A stretch of 64,000 nt of DNA from Flavobacterium azizsancarii (GCF_027980145.1 NZ_JAMZNK010000013.1:1-64000), one strand, 5' to 3'; positions 43,879 to 53,934 are shown, counted from the first letter of the stretch. Numbers and translations are program-made. The notes: a model not told the origin generated them from the letters alone.

Positions 43879-46851
43879 ATGCAGAATAAAGGACTTATTA
43901 AATTTTTCGCAATTCTATTTGCATTGGTAAGTATTTACCAACTCTCGTTCACTTTTGTGGCAAATAATGTCAAAAGTGAGGCTAAAGCTTTTGCAGGAGA
44001 TAATCCTGATAAAGAGCTAAAATATTTAGACTCTATTGGTAAAGAAAAAGTGTTTAATCTTGGTTTTTCAGATTTTACTTACAATGAAGTAAAAAATAAA
44101 CAACTAAACAAAGGTCTTGACTTAGAAGGAGGAATCAACGTGATTCTTCAAATTTCTATTAAAGATGTTTTGAAAGGATTAGCTAATAATTCTAAAAATC
44201 CGGTATTTAATAAATCACTAGCCGATGCGTCTGCAAATTTAGAAGGAAATAAAACCTATTTAAGTAAGTTTTTTGAAGCTTTTGAAGCGAATTCAAAAGG
44301 AACTGTAAAATTAGCTTCACCTGATATTTTTGCAAACAGAAGTTTGCAGGGAGAAGGCGGAATCGATTTTCAAATGTTAGATTCGCAAGTTCAAAAAGTA
44401 ATTAAAAGAAAAGTTGATGAGTCTGTTGAAAGTGCTTTTAAAGTATTAAGAGAGCGTATCGACAAATTTGGTGTTACACAGCCAAACATCCAGAAATTAG
44501 GAGAAACAGGAAGAATTTTAGTAGAGCTTCCAGGTGCTAAGGATGTAGATAGAATTAAAAAATTATTAGGTGGTAAAGCTCAATTAGAGTTTTGGGAAAC
44601 TTATAAAATTGAAGAAATTGGAAACTTTTTAGTAGCTGCTAACGAAGCGCTAAAAAAGACTGAAATCAAAAAAATTGAAACTAAAGTTGTTGCTAAAGAT
44701 TCATTGAATGCTTTATTAACAGATGCTAAAGATTCAGTTGATACTAAAAAAGGAAACAACCCATTATTTGACAAAATGTTAGGTCAGGGTGGTGGACCAA
44801 TTTTAGGTTATTTCGCTCCAAAAGATACTGCTGTAGTAAACGGGTATTTAAAAAGATCAGATATCAGAGTTTTATTAGGAGCTGACCAACACTATGCAAA
44901 ATTTGTATGGAGTAAGCCAACTACTATAAATGATGCTAAAGGAAAAAGTATTGAAGCTGTTGAATTATATGCATTAAAAGGGAACAGAGATAACGTTCCT
45001 GCGATGAGCGGTGGTGTTGTTACTGATGCAAAAGATACTTTTGACCAATTAGGAAAACCAGCTGTTTCTATGCAAATGAACAGCCAGGGAGCTAAAGTTT
45101 GGGAAGAATTAACAGGTAGAGCTTTTTCTCAAAAAAGTTATATTGCTATTGTTTTAGATGATATTGTTTATTCTGCTCCAGGTGTAACTAGCGGACCAAT
45201 TGCAGGAGGAAGATCTGAAATTACAGGTTCTTTTGATGTTGCTGAAACTAAAGATTTAGCTAACATATTAAATGCAGGTAAATTACCGGCTTCTGCAGAT
45301 ATCGTTCAATCAACTGTTGTAGGACCATCTTTAGGTCAGGCTGCAATTGATGCTGGAACAGTTTCATCTGTATTAGGATTTTTATTAGTTTGTTTATGGA
45401 TGGTATTCTATTATGGTAAAGCAGGTTGGTATGCTAATCTTGCATTATTATTAAACTTACTTTTCTTATTCGGAATTATGGCAAGTTTTGGTTTTGTACT
45501 TACATTACCAGGTATTGCAGGTATCGTACTTACATTAGGTACTGCAGTAGATGCGAATATTATTATATTTGAAAGAGCAAAAGAAGAATTGCGTGAAGGT
45601 AAATCTTTATCTGAAGCGGTTGCTGAATCTTACGGATGGCACGGAGCAATGCGTTCTATTATTGATGCGAACGTAACGCACGTTTTAACTGGAGCAATCT
45701 TGTTTATTTTTGGAACAGGACCAATTAAAGGTTTTGCATTAACTTTACTTATTGGTATCGTAACTTCAATGTTTACATCAATTTTTATCGCTAGAATCTT
45801 TATCGACAGAAATATTGCTGGAAAAGGAGATTTAACTTTCTCTACAAAAATTACTAAAAACTGGTTTACTAATTTTCACTTTGACTTTATTAAAATCAAA
45901 AAATTCACTTACATCTTCTCTTCAATTGTAGTTGTGGTAAGTTTAACTTCTATTTTCTTCGTTAACGGATTAGATGAAGGTGTTGATTTTGTTGGAGGAA
46001 GAACTTTCCAGGTGAAATTTGAAAAACCGGTAGATGCTACTGTAGTTTCAGATGAGTTATCTGCGGCTTTTGGAACTCCTGTTGAAGCTAAAATTTTAGG
46101 TGATGATGATCAATTAAAAATCACTACAAAATATAAGATTAAAGAAGATGGTGTTGCTATCGACGAAGAAGTGAATCAAAAGTTATACAATGCATTGCAA
46201 AAGTATTACCCAAACACTTCTTACGATAAATTCATCAACTCGTTTGATGGTAAAAAAATCGGTGTTTTGCAAGCGTCTAAAGTTGGAGCTTCTATCTCTG
46301 AGGATATCAAAACAAACTCTTACTGGGCGGTTCTTGGTGCAATGGCAGCTATTTTCTTATACTTAATGGTTTCTTTCCGTAAATGGCAATATTCATTAGG
46401 TGCGATCGCAGCTGTAGCGCATGACGTTATCTTTGTATTAGGAATTTACTCTTTATGTTATAAATTCATGCCTTTCCACATGGAAATGGATCAGCACTTT
46501 ATCGCTGCGATTCTTACCGTTATTGGTTATTCTATGAATGATACTGTAATTGTATTTGACAGGGTTAGAGAGTTTATCATCGGAAACCGTAAAGGTAGTT
46601 TTGAAGATATTGTAAACGCTTCTATTAATACTACTTTATCAAGAACGTTGAATACTTCATTAATGATGATCATTGTATTATTGACAATGTTTATCTTTGG
46701 TGGTGAGTCTATCAGAGGATTTATCTTCGCAATGTTGATTGGTATTGTTGTAGGAACTTATTCTTCATTATTTATCGCTACACCAGTATTGGTAGACACG
46801 ATTTCAGGTGATGAAAAACATACAATCGAAGACAAGCATAATAAGGTTTAA
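43879..46851 (+). CDS. secDF: SecDF fusion, protein translocase subunit
   Basis: A 990-residue fusion of SecD and SecF, the inner-membrane accessory that uses the proton gradient to finish export by SecYEG. The SecD part has an N-terminal helix, a periplasmic P1 region and the helices with VLTLGTAVDANIIIFERAKEELREGKS (about 545-571); the SecF part follows with FVGGRTFQVKFE and its own five helices around VIGYSMNDTVIVFDRVREF. The length and double set of helices explain its size. The fusion is normal for this phylum. An intrinsic terminator follows at 46875. Confidence 0.96.
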   Translation: MQNKGLIKFFAILFALVSIYQLSFTFVANNVKSEAKAFAGDNPDKELKYLDSIGKEKVFNLGFSDFTYNEVKNKQLNKGLDLEGGINVILQISIKDVLKGLANNSKNPVFNKSLADASANLEGNKTYLSKFFEAFEANSKGTVKLASPDIFANRSLQGEGGIDFQMLDSQVQKVIKRKVDESVESAFKVLRERIDKFGVTQPNIQKLGETGRILVELPGAKDVDRIKKLLGGKAQLEFWETYKIEEIGNFLVAANEALKKTEIKKIETKVVAKDSLNALLTDAKDSVDTKKGNNPLFDKMLGQGGGPILGYFAPKDTAVVNGYLKRSDIRVLLGADQHYAKFVWSKPTTINDAKGKSIEAVELYALKGNRDNVPAMSGGVVTDAKDTFDQLGKPAVSMQMNSQGAKVWEELTGRAFSQKSYIAIVLDDIVYSAPGVTSGPIAGGRSEITGSFDVAETKDLANILNAGKLPASADIVQSTVVGPSLGQAAIDAGTVSSVLGFLLVCLWMVFYYGKAGWYANLALLLNLLFLFGIMASFGFVLTLPGIAGIVLTLGTAVDANIIIFERAKEELREGKSLSEAVAESYGWHGAMRSIIDANVTHVLTGAILFIFGTGPIKGFALTLLIGIVTSMFTSIFIARIFIDRNIAGKGDLTFSTKITKNWFTNFHFDFIKIKKFTYIFSSIVVVVSLTSIFFVNGLDEGVDFVGGRTFQVKFEKPVDATVVSDELSAAFGTPVEAKILGDDDQLKITTKYKIKEDGVAIDEEVNQKLYNALQKYYPNTSYDKFINSFDGKKIGVLQASKVGASISEDIKTNSYWAVLGAMAAIFLYLMVSFRKWQYSLGAIAAVAHDVIFVLGIYSLCYKFMPFHMEMDQHFIAAILTVIGYSMNDTVIVFDRVREFIIGNRKGSFEDIVNASINTTLSRTLNTSLMMIIVLLTMFIFGGESIRGFIFAMLIGIVVGTYSSLFIATPVLVDTISGDEKHTIEDKHNKV

Positions 46852-46874
46852 TTAAAATCTTAGTTTATATGAAA

Positions 46875-46905
46875 AGATCCGGCGTAAGCCGGATCTTTTT
46901 TTTTG
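46875..46905 (+). terminator. secDF terminator
   Basis: AGATCCGGCGTAAGCCGGAT plus CTTTTTTTTT: nine-base GC-rich stem GATCCGGC/GCCGGATC over a GTAA-type loop with T9 tail. Lies 20 bases after the secDF stop codon. Confidence 0.95.
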
Positions 46906-47039
46906 TGCTTTGTTATCGCATTATATTTTTTATTCGATGAAAGTTACAGTTCTGTTTATGTGTATGTTTCTCTGTATTGATTTATGGTAATGTTGATTGT
47001 GAAAAGTTTGTATGCAGTCTTACTAAAACGTCTTTTGCA

Positions 47040-47300
47040 AACAGAAAGTTCTGGTTTAGCCCCGATGGAAACCTACCGTCTGGACACAAATATTATTAAT
47101 CAATTTTGAACACGAATTTGCACAAATTTTAATAGGTTAATTTAGTTTGTGAAATTAATTCCACAAACTAAATTAGTGTCAATTAGTGAAATTCGTGTTT
47201 GTTTTGTACTTGTGTCCACACGGTAGGATGGAAACGATATCCTTTTTCCTGCTTCTTTAGGAGGGAAAAGATATAGTGTACAGCGGGAGTGAAAGTTGTT
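47040..47300. repeat. Intergenic repeat disrupted by an insertion (family I)
   Basis: The stretch TTCTGGTTTAGCCCCGATGG then AAAC, directly followed in the uninterrupted form by GATATCCTTTTTCC...GGAGGGAAAAGATATAGTGT and CAGCGGGAGTGAAAG, forms a near-continuous repeat of the kind common in Flavobacterium, once the 154-base insert at 47073-47226 is removed. It lies in the 590-base gap between secDF and lgt. The ends of the host repeat are approximate. Confidence 0.6.
47064..47235. mobile_element. MITE-like element with 9-bp target duplication
   Basis: The 154-base insert 47073-47226 begins CTACCGTCTGGACACAA and ends in the inverse of CTACCGTGTGGACACAA, so the terminal repeats match at 16 of 17 bases. 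It is flanked on both sides by GATGGAAAC (47064-47072 and 47227-47235), a 9-bp direct duplication as made by many transposases. The interior is itself palindromic: TTAGTTTGTG...CACAAACTAA and AACACGAATTT...AAATTCGTGTT. It has no coding capacity. It is therefore best read as a non-autonomous element; the parent transposase is not in the window. Confidence 0.8.
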
Positions 47301-47390
47301 TTGACAAGGATAATCTCTGCTTCTTAAAATAATGAAATTCTTATCGTAACTGCTGGAAAAATAAGACTGAAATATTTGTTTTTGTGCAAA

Positions 47391-47418
47391 AAAAAAGCCC
47401 GATACAAAAATCGGGCTT
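47391..47418 (-). terminator. lgt terminator
   Basis: On the minus strand AAGCCCGATTTTTGTATCGG then GCTTTTTTTTT forms a seven-base GC-rich stem with a T9 tail, just past the lgt stop codon. Confidence 0.9.
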
Positions 47419-47441
47419 ATCACAATATTGAGGTTTAAATT

Positions 47442-48374
47442 TTAAGATGCTGCTAAAGGATTTCTTTGTGCTCTGATGATAAAGAAAAGCCCGATAATGA
47501 TAAAAGGTATGCTTAGCCATTGTCCTGTTGAGAAAATGCCTAATTCGTTCTCGAAACCGCCTTGGCTTTCTTTTACAAACTCTACGATAAAACGTACTAC
47601 AAATAAAAGAACTAAAAACAATCCGAATAATAATCCTGATTTAAGTCTTGCATTTGTTTTCCAGTACAAGAAATACAGAATAGCAAAAACAAAGATATAA
47701 GCGATACCTTCGTATAATTGTGTGGGATGTTTTATAGGAACCTGAGCTAATAAATCAGCGAACTTAGGGTCTGTTGCAATTGCTGTATAAGCCGCTTTTG
47801 GATCTGCAATACCTGTTGCGTTTACAGCTTCGGATTTGCTGAATTGATCGTGTAAAAAACGAATTCCAAATGCAGAATCAGTTTCTTTTCCAATGATTTC
47901 AGAATTAAAAAAGTTTCCCAGACGAACAAAGATAGCACCACTTGCAACTGGAATTACTACACGGTCTAAAATCCATAATAACGGACGTTTTAAGATTTTT
48001 TTGCTGTAATAGTACATTGCAATGATAATGGCGATTGCCGCACCATGACTTGCTAATCCCTGAAAACCTGTAAATTCAAATTTTGGTTCGAATCTAAAAG
48101 GTAAAACTATTTCAAGTAAGTGATTTCTAAAATATTCCCAGTCATAAAACAATACATGTCCTAAACGAGCACCTATTAAAGTAGCTAATACAGTCCAGAC
48201 AAATAAAGAGTCTAATTTGTCGATAGATTCATTTTCGCGTTCGAAAATCTTTTTCATTAGGAACCAGCCTAAGCCAAAAGCAATTACGAACATTAAACTG
48301 TAGTAACGAATCATAAAAAATCCTAAGTCGATTCCTTCTGAAGGATTCCAAATGATATTTAAGGAGTGTGTCAT
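47442..48374 (-). CDS. lgt: Prolipoprotein diacylglyceryl transferase
   Basis: A 310-residue inner-membrane enzyme that moves a diacylglyceryl group from phosphatidylglycerol to the lipobox Cys of prolipoproteins, the first step in lipoprotein maturation. The GARLGHVLFYDWEYF segment (about residues 70-84) and VRLGNFFNSEIIGKET (about 150-165) are the conserved Lgt stretches; about seven helices are seen, closing with FGLFLVLLFVVRFIVEFVKE. Neighbours are yidD and cysS on the same strand. A terminator follows. Confidence 0.95.
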   Translation of the reverse strand: MTHSLNIIWNPSEGIDLGFFMIRYYSLMFVIAFGLGWFLMKKIFERENESIDKLDSLFVWTVLATLIGARLGHVLFYDWEYFRNHLLEIVLPFRFEPKFEFTGFQGLASHGAAIAIIIAMYYYSKKILKRPLLWILDRVVIPVASGAIFVRLGNFFNSEIIGKETDSAFGIRFLHDQFSKSEAVNATGIADPKAAYTAIATDPKFADLLAQVPIKHPTQLYEGIAYIFVFAILYFLYWKTNARLKSGLLFGLFLVLLFVVRFIVEFVKESQGGFENELGIFSTGQWLSIPFIIIGLFFIIRAQRNPLAAS

Positions 48375-48439
48375 ATATTAAATTGTTTTTGTGTCTTGTA
48401 AAAATAAATATTAAAAACAGAGTTCCTCTTTATAAAAAG

Positions 48440-48679
48440 TTAATGTTTGTGTGAACATTTCTTCTCAGGAACAGGATCGTAGCCAGTTCTTCCCCAGGGA
48501 TGACAACTCAAAATTCGTTTCATTCCCAGATAGCCGCCATAAAATAATCCGTGTGTTTGCAAGGCTTGAATCATATAAGTCGAGCATGTAGGTTCGAATC
48601 TGCAGCTTGCCGGTGTAAAAGGCGAAATTGCAGTTTGATAAAAGCGTACTAATAAAACAAATGGAGTAGTTACTTTCAT
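48440..48679 (-). CDS. yidD: Membrane protein insertion efficiency factor YidD
   Basis: A 79-residue protein of the YidD/UPF0161 family, with the conserved core [20 protein letters not shown] (about 13-32), [20 protein letters not shown] and [17 protein letters not shown]. It helps insertion of inner-membrane proteins near YidC. The usual partner genes (rnpA, yidC) are not adjacent; it sits between cysS and lgt, with 21 bases to cysS and 65 to lgt. Confidence 0.95.
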   Translation of the reverse strand: MKVTTPFVLLVRFYQTAISPFTPASCRFEPTCSTYMIQALQTHGLFYGGYLGMKRILSCHPWGRTGYDPVPEKKCSHKH

Positions 48680-48700
48680 GGTTTATTAGAAAATAAATAG

Positions 48701-50179
48701 TTATATAGAAAAACTTGTGCCTTCTTTGCCATCTTTCAGCTGAATACCTAAAGTGATCAACTGATCACGAATCTGATCAGAAAGGGCAAAGTTTTTGTCT
48801 GCTCTTGCCTGATTTCTCATTCCAATAAGCATATTGACAACGCCTTCTAATTTATCATTATTGGCATCGGCGGCTTTCTCATCGCTTAAGCCTAAAACAT
48901 CAAAAACAAAAGCATTCATTGCGGTTGTAAATGAAGTTAAATCTTCAGCAGAGATAGTTTCTTTACCTTCTTTCAATAAATTGATATAACGAACAGCTTC
49001 GAACAATTGTGCGATTAAAATAGGGGTATTAAAATCGTCGTTCATTGCATCGTAACATAATTGTTTCCAGGAAGCAATATCTATAGAGCTCGTTGCGCTT
49101 GCTGAAATAGCAGGCAAAGCATCAACAGCTTCCATTAATCTTTTATATCCTTTTTCGGCAGCAACAATTGCATCATCAGAAAAATCTAAAATACTTCTGT
49201 AGTGTGCCTGCAACATGAAGAAACGAGTTACCGATGCTGAAAAAGCTTTGCTTAAAATGTTGTTGTTTCCGCTTAAAATTTCGCCTGGTAAAATGTTATT
49301 TCCAGTCGATTTAGCCATTTTCTTTCCGTTCAGAGTCAGCATATTAGCGTGCATCCAGTAATTTACCGGAGACTGACCTGTACAAGCTTCGTTCTGAGCG
49401 ATTTCGCATTCATGGTGAGGAAATTTTAAATCCATTCCACCTCCGTGAATGTCAAAGTGATTCCCAAGATATTTGGTACTCATAGCAGTACATTCAAGAT
49501 GCCAGCCCGGGAAACCATCACTCCATGGCGAAGGCCATCTCATGATATGCTCTGGTTCTGCCTTTTTCCAAAGTGCAAAATCCTGTGGGTTTCTTTTGTC
49601 TGATTGTCCATCAAGATCACGGGTATTCGTTAGCATATCTTCGATATTTCTACCGCTTAATATTCCGTAATTATTTGTTTCATTATATTTTACAACATCA
49701 AAATACACAGATCCGTTGGCTTCATACCCAATTCCGGTAGCGATAATTTTTTTGATGATTTCGATCTGCTCAATAATATGTCCAGTCGCTGTTGGTTCGA
49801 TGCTTGGCGGTAAAAAGTTAAAAGATTTCAGGATATCATGAAAATCTACCGTATAGCGCTGTACAACCTCCATAGGTTCCAGTTGCTCTAAACGCGCTTT
49901 TTTAGCGATCTTATCTTCACCTTCATCTACATCATCTACAATATGTCCAACATCCGTAATATTTCGAACATAACGAACTTTATAATCAAGATGTAAAAAA
50001 TACCTGAATATCACGTCAAAAGACATAAAAGTCCTCACATTTCCTAAGTGCACATTGCTATAAACTGTAGGTCCGCAAACATACATTCCAACATTTCCTT
50101 CATGAATAGGATTGAAATTTTCTTTTTCACCTGAAAGTGAATTGTATATTTTTAGATGTTGACTTGTGTATAGTGGCAT
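48701..50179 (-). CDS. cysS: Cysteinyl-tRNA synthetase
   Basis: A 492-residue class I aminoacyl-tRNA synthetase that charges tRNA-Cys. The first half shows [20 protein letters not shown] with the HIGH-like HLGN (about 28-47), [18 protein letters not shown] with the zinc-binding Cys and [16 protein letters not shown] with further zinc ligands, and KKMAKSTGN as the KMSKS loop (about 286-294). The C-terminal anticodon-binding domain is complete. It is probably transcribed with yidD and lgt downstream. Confidence 0.96.
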   Translation of the reverse strand: MPLYTSQHLKIYNSLSGEKENFNPIHEGNVGMYVCGPTVYSNVHLGNVRTFMSFDVIFRYFLHLDYKVRYVRNITDVGHIVDDVDEGEDKIAKKARLEQLEPMEVVQRYTVDFHDILKSFNFLPPSIEPTATGHIIEQIEIIKKIIATGIGYEANGSVYFDVVKYNETNNYGILSGRNIEDMLTNTRDLDGQSDKRNPQDFALWKKAEPEHIMRWPSPWSDGFPGWHLECTAMSTKYLGNHFDIHGGGMDLKFPHHECEIAQNEACTGQSPVNYWMHANMLTLNGKKMAKSTGNNILPGEILSGNNNILSKAFSASVTRFFMLQAHYRSILDFSDDAIVAAEKGYKRLMEAVDALPAISASATSSIDIASWKQLCYDAMNDDFNTPILIAQLFEAVRYINLLKEGKETISAEDLTSFTTAMNAFVFDVLGLSDEKAADANNDKLEGVVNMLIGMRNQARADKNFALSDQIRDQLITLGIQLKDGKEGTSFSI

Positions 50180-50184
50180 ATTTA

Positions 50185-50412
50185 CTTTATCGTTTGTTGT
50201 TTATGGTTTGTTGTTTTTAGTTTTGAGTCGGAAAAAAACTATTTGAATTTTAATCCTTTGATTTTTTAAAGAATAATTTGTTTTTTAGTTTGTATTTTGG
50301 ATTAGGAATTCGATTTTTTGACAGATTGTCCTGGCCAATCTCCAAATTTCTAAATCTTCGAATTTTTCTATTTTTGCCATAACAACAAACTATAAACTAA
50401 AAACAATAAACT
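50185..50412. repeat. Inverted repeat between folE and cysS (family J)
   Basis: GTTTGTTGTTTATGGTTTGT plus TGTTTTTAGTTTT at the left shares inverted words with AACAACAAACTATAAACTAA plus AAACAATAAAC at the right. The inner part is AT-rich with TTTGAATTTT-like words. No gene found. Confidence 0.55.
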
Positions 50413-50415
50413 TTT

Positions 50416-51087
50416 TTAGAACTGTGTATCCAATTTAATGTAGTCTAAAAATTCTCTTTTTGTTTGAGGATCTTTGAATTTTCCACCAAATTCAGACGTT
50501 ACAGTGCTGCTTTCGATATCTTTAATTCCTCTTGAATTTACACAAAGGTGTTTGGCATCGATAACGCAGGCAACATCATCTGTACCTAAAGCGATTTGTA
50601 ATTCCTGAACAATTTGCATCGTCAAACGCTCTTGAACCTGAGGTCTTTTAGCATAATATTCTACAATTCGGTTCATTTTAGACAAACCAATCACTCTTCC
50701 GCTTGAAATATAGGCAACATGCGCACGTCCGATAATTGGCAATAAATGATGTTCGCAGGTAGAATAAACAGTAATGTTTTTCTCTACCAACATTTCGCCG
50801 TATTTGTAATTATTGTCAAAAGTTGAAGCTTTTGGCTTTTTTGTAGGGTTAAGACCTCCAAAAATTTCCTTAACAAACATTTTTGCAACTCGGTTTGGAG
50901 TACCTTTTATGCTATCGTCCGTCAAATCCATTCCTAAAGTTTGTAGAATGTTTTCAACATCTTTTTTTATTTTTTCTATTTTTTCTTCATCACTTAAGTC
51001 GAAAGCATCCTGTCTTACAGGGTTTTGTGCGTTACTGCTAAAATGATTGTCTCCTATTTCGTCTAAAAAATCTTCGTTATTTATCAT
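50416..51087 (-). CDS. folE: GTP cyclohydrolase I
   Basis: A 223-residue type IA enzyme that opens GTP to 7,8-dihydroneopterin triphosphate, the first step to tetrahydrofolate. YSTCEHHLLPIIGRAHVAYI (around residues 108-127) holds the Cys-His zinc site, and the second Cys is in VIDAKHLCVNSRGIKD (around 176-191); SKMNRIVEYYAKRPQVQERL lies between. The N-terminal 35 residues are acidic and not conserved. It is single, in front of cysS. Confidence 0.96.
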   Translation of the reverse strand: MINNEDFLDEIGDNHFSSNAQNPVRQDAFDLSDEEKIEKIKKDVENILQTLGMDLTDDSIKGTPNRVAKMFVKEIFGGLNPTKKPKASTFDNNYKYGEMLVEKNITVYSTCEHHLLPIIGRAHVAYISSGRVIGLSKMNRIVEYYAKRPQVQERLTMQIVQELQIALGTDDVACVIDAKHLCVNSRGIKDIESSTVTSEFGGKFKDPQTKREFLDYIKLDTQF

Positions 51088-51234
51088 TAAAAACTACTAT
51101 TAATATGGGTATATCTTTTTAAGGCGGTAAAGATAATTAATAAAAAGGAAACCTTTTCTATCGTTTTTACTATTTAATTATTCCTTTTTGGATATAATTT
51201 AAATTAAAATCAAAAAGGTGTTTGTTGTAAAATA

Positions 51235-51269
51235 CAAAAGACAATAACATAAGGTGTTATTGTCTTTTG
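51235..51269 (-). terminator. Terminator of the aminotransferase gene
   Basis: CAAAAGACAATAACA and TGTTATTGTCTTTTG (forward 51235-51269) form a long stem with five-base loop. On the minus strand it follows the stop codon of the aminotransferase by about 20 bases. Confidence 0.8.
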
Positions 51270-51289
51270 CAAGTCTTTGATTTTTGTTA

Positions 51290-52486
51290 TTATTTCTTGT
51301 TGTAAACTAAAAGAGCTTCCTTTAAAATGTTTACAGCAGTAATTAAATCTTTTTTGTTTAAGACATAGGCAATTCTTACCTGATTAAGTCCCATCCCCGG
51401 TGTCGAATAAAATCCGGCAGCAGGAGCAACCATTACAGTTTCTCCGTTCAGGTCATAAGTTTCAAGGAGCCATTGTGCAAAATCATCGGCATTTTCTATT
51501 GGCAATTGTGCAATGCAATAAAATGCCCCTTTTGGTTTAGTGACAATAACACCTTCAATTTTATTCAATTCAGTAATTAGTGTATCGCGGCGTCCTTTAT
51601 ATTCAGAGATTACTTCATCAAAATAACTCTGTGGTGTGTCTATTGCAGCTTCGCAGGCAATTTGCTCAATTGTAGGCGGGCTTAAACGCGCCTGGGCAAA
51701 CTTCATTACTGTAGACAGTACGTCTTTATTTTTTGTTACCAGACAGCCAATTCTTGCGCCACACATACTGTAACGTTTAGAAACTGAATCGACCATGATG
51801 ACATTTTGCTGTACATCTTCAAGATTCATTACAGAAAAATGAACATCATCTCCATCGTATAAAAACTCACGATATACCTCGTCAGCAATTAAATATAAAT
51901 CGTGTTTTTTAATTAAACCTGCTAGTTGTTTAATTTCTGCTTCTGAATATAAATAACCCGTTGGATTACCGGGATTACAAATTAATATCGCTTTTGTTTT
52001 TGGTGTAATCAATTTTTCAACCGTCTCGATACTTGGCAAAGCAAAAGCACTTTCGATAGTCGAAATTACAGGAACTACAGTTGCGCTCGTAGAAGAGGCA
52101 AATGCATGGTAGTTCGCATAAAAAGGTTCAGGAATAATAATTTCATCTCCCGGATCTGTAATTGTGGCTAATGCAAACAATAAGGCTTCAGAGCCACCAG
52201 TAGTAATAATGATGTCTTCTGAGTTAACATTTACGTTTTGACGCTGGTAAAAATTTGCTAATTTTTTTCTATAACTTTCATATCCGGCAGACGGACTGTA
52301 TTCTATAATAGTTAAATCAATATTTTTTACCGCCTCGATGGCCACTTCGGGTGTCTTGATATCCGGTTGACCAATGTTTAAATGATACACTTTTTTTCCT
52401 TTTTGTTTTGCAGCATCTGCAAAAGGAGCAAGTTTGCGTATCGGTGATTCGGGCATGTTTCTGCCTTTGTGAGAAATTGTTGGCAT
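51290..52486 (-). CDS. Class I/II pyridoxal-phosphate aminotransferase
   Basis: A 398-residue aspartate-type aminotransferase. Hallmarks: the N-terminal HKGRNMPESPIRKLAPFAD, PSAGYESYRKKLA (about 71-83), TGGSEALLFALA, NPGNPTGYLYS (about 172-182), ADEVYREFLYD (about 201-211), and the PLP-lysine region SVSKRYSMCGARIG (Lys about 234-247). It is in the family that includes AspC and related enzymes, and could use aspartate, aromatic or other amino acids; the substrate cannot be read from the sequence. Divergent from the protease gene. Confidence 0.88.
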   Translation of the reverse strand: MPTISHKGRNMPESPIRKLAPFADAAKQKGKKVYHLNIGQPDIKTPEVAIEAVKNIDLTIIEYSPSAGYESYRKKLANFYQRQNVNVNSEDIIITTGGSEALLFALATITDPGDEIIIPEPFYANYHAFASSTSATVVPVISTIESAFALPSIETVEKLITPKTKAILICNPGNPTGYLYSEAEIKQLAGLIKKHDLYLIADEVYREFLYDGDDVHFSVMNLEDVQQNVIMVDSVSKRYSMCGARIGCLVTKNKDVLSTVMKFAQARLSPPTIEQIACEAAIDTPQSYFDEVISEYKGRRDTLITELNKIEGVIVTKPKGAFYCIAQLPIENADDFAQWLLETYDLNGETVMVAPAAGFYSTPGMGLNQVRIAYVLNKKDLITAVNILKEALLVYNKK

Positions 52487-52608
52487 GAGTTTTATTATTG
52501 AAGTGCAAATTTGCGTTTTTTTTTCGAATTTAACGTAAACATTACGGGTACTTATTAAAATGTGTCAAATATCAATATTTTTAGTAATTTTATCATAAAA
52601 TATTATCA

Positions 52609-53934
52609 ATGAAAAAATATTTTATAGTGTTTTTTGGGCTTTTAACATCTTTTACGCTTTTAGCCCAAGGTGATTTCTTAATCGAAAACCGCAATAAGAA
52701 GGTTACTATTCCTTTTAAGCTGATTAATAACCTTGTTTTTATTCCTATAAAAGTAAACGGCATTGAATTAAACTTTCTACTTGATTCCGGCGTCGAAGAA
52801 ACAATTTTGTTCAGTATGGAAGAAAGACAGGAAGTGAGTTTTAAAAACATTGAAAAAATAAAACTGAGAGGATTAGGGAGTGAAGTAGAAATCGAAGGAT
52901 TAAAATCGACCAATAATATTTTAGAAACGCATGGTTTAAAGTCAGGAAATCATTTGGTGTATATAATTTTAGATCAAAGCTTCAATTTGTCTTCACATAT
53001 TGGGATTCCTGTAAACGGTATTATAGGTTACAAATTTTTTAAAAATAATATAGTAGAGGTCAATTATCAAAAAAAGAGAATTGTAGTTTATCTTAATAAT
53101 GAGGAAACTCGTAAAAGGCTGGATAAGAAGTTTAAAGCAATTCCCATAACTATCGAAAGATCTAAGCCCTATATTTATGCCAAAGCAATTGTAGATACAG
53201 TTACCATACCTGCAAAACTACTTATTGATATAGGAAATAGTGATGCTTTTTGGATTTTTGAAAACAATAAAATTAAGTTGCCTAAAAAGAATTTTCCTGA
53301 TTTTTTAGGAAAAGGTTTTAGTGGAGATATCGAAGGGCATCGCGCTAAAATTGATAATTTTTTAATTGCCGACTTTAATTTTAAAAAGCCAATTGTATCA
53401 TTTCCGGATTCAAGTTCTATCAAGAACGTAAATATGGTTCCGGATCGGATTGGGTCTGTTGGGGGGGAAGTTCTAAAAAGGTTTACAGTGGTTTTAGATT
53501 ATGCGGATAAGAAGTTATATCTTAAAAAAAACAATAAATTTTCAGAACCCTTCACATATAATAAAAGTGGAATTACCATTCAGCACAACGGACTGCAATG
53601 GGTGCAGGAAACAGTTCATTTAGAAATGGTAAAAGTTGCGACGACTTTAGAGGAAGTTCAAGCTGATAATAAAAAAGATGGGGAGTTTAAATATAAGTTT
53701 TCCTTAAAACCTGTTTATGAGATTGTAAATATTCGTAAAAATTCTGCAGCAGAAAAATGCGGTTTGCAAAAAGGGGACATTATAGTGAGTATCAATAAAA
53801 ATGTTCCCTATAAATATTCATTGCAACAGATCAATACACTTTTAAAATCAGAAGAAGATATTTGGATTAATCTCGAAGTAGAAAGAAATAGTGTGATTTT
53901 AAAATTCAGATTTAAGCTTGAAGATGAGTTGTAA
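52609..53934 (+). CDS. Retropepsin-like aspartyl protease with PDZ domain
   Basis: A 441-residue exported protein: signal peptide (FGLLTSFTLLAQ), two pepsin-like lobes and a C-terminal PDZ domain. The first lobe has the catalytic FLLDSGVEETIL (Asp about 58-60), the second LLIDIGNSDAFWI (about 204-215) where Asp-Thr/Ser-Gly is DIG, so it may not be fully active in the second site. The PDZ part reads NSAAEKCGLQKGDIIVSINK near residue 378. It is predicted to cleave or bind periplasmic proteins. Single gene, with a divergent aminotransferase. Confidence 0.85.
   Translation: MKKYFIVFFGLLTSFTLLAQGDFLIENRNKKVTIPFKLINNLVFIPIKVNGIELNFLLDSGVEETILFSMEERQEVSFKNIEKIKLRGLGSEVEIEGLKSTNNILETHGLKSGNHLVYIILDQSFNLSSHIGIPVNGIIGYKFFKNNIVEVNYQKKRIVVYLNNEETRKRLDKKFKAIPITIERSKPYIYAKAIVDTVTIPAKLLIDIGNSDAFWIFENNKIKLPKKNFPDFLGKGFSGDIEGHRAKIDNFLIADFNFKKPIVSFPDSSSIKNVNMVPDRIGSVGGEVLKRFTVVLDYADKKLYLKKNNKFSEPFTYNKSGITIQHNGLQWVQETVHLEMVKVATTLEEVQADNKKDGEFKYKFSLKPVYEIVNIRKNSAAEKCGLQKGDIIVSINKNVPYKYSLQQINTLLKSEEDIWINLEVERNSVILKFRFKLEDEL

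Noticed and set aside
47142..47423. A 93-codon minus-strand frame between secDF and lgt
   Set aside because: It runs through the MITE and the terminator of lgt and is not conserved-looking.
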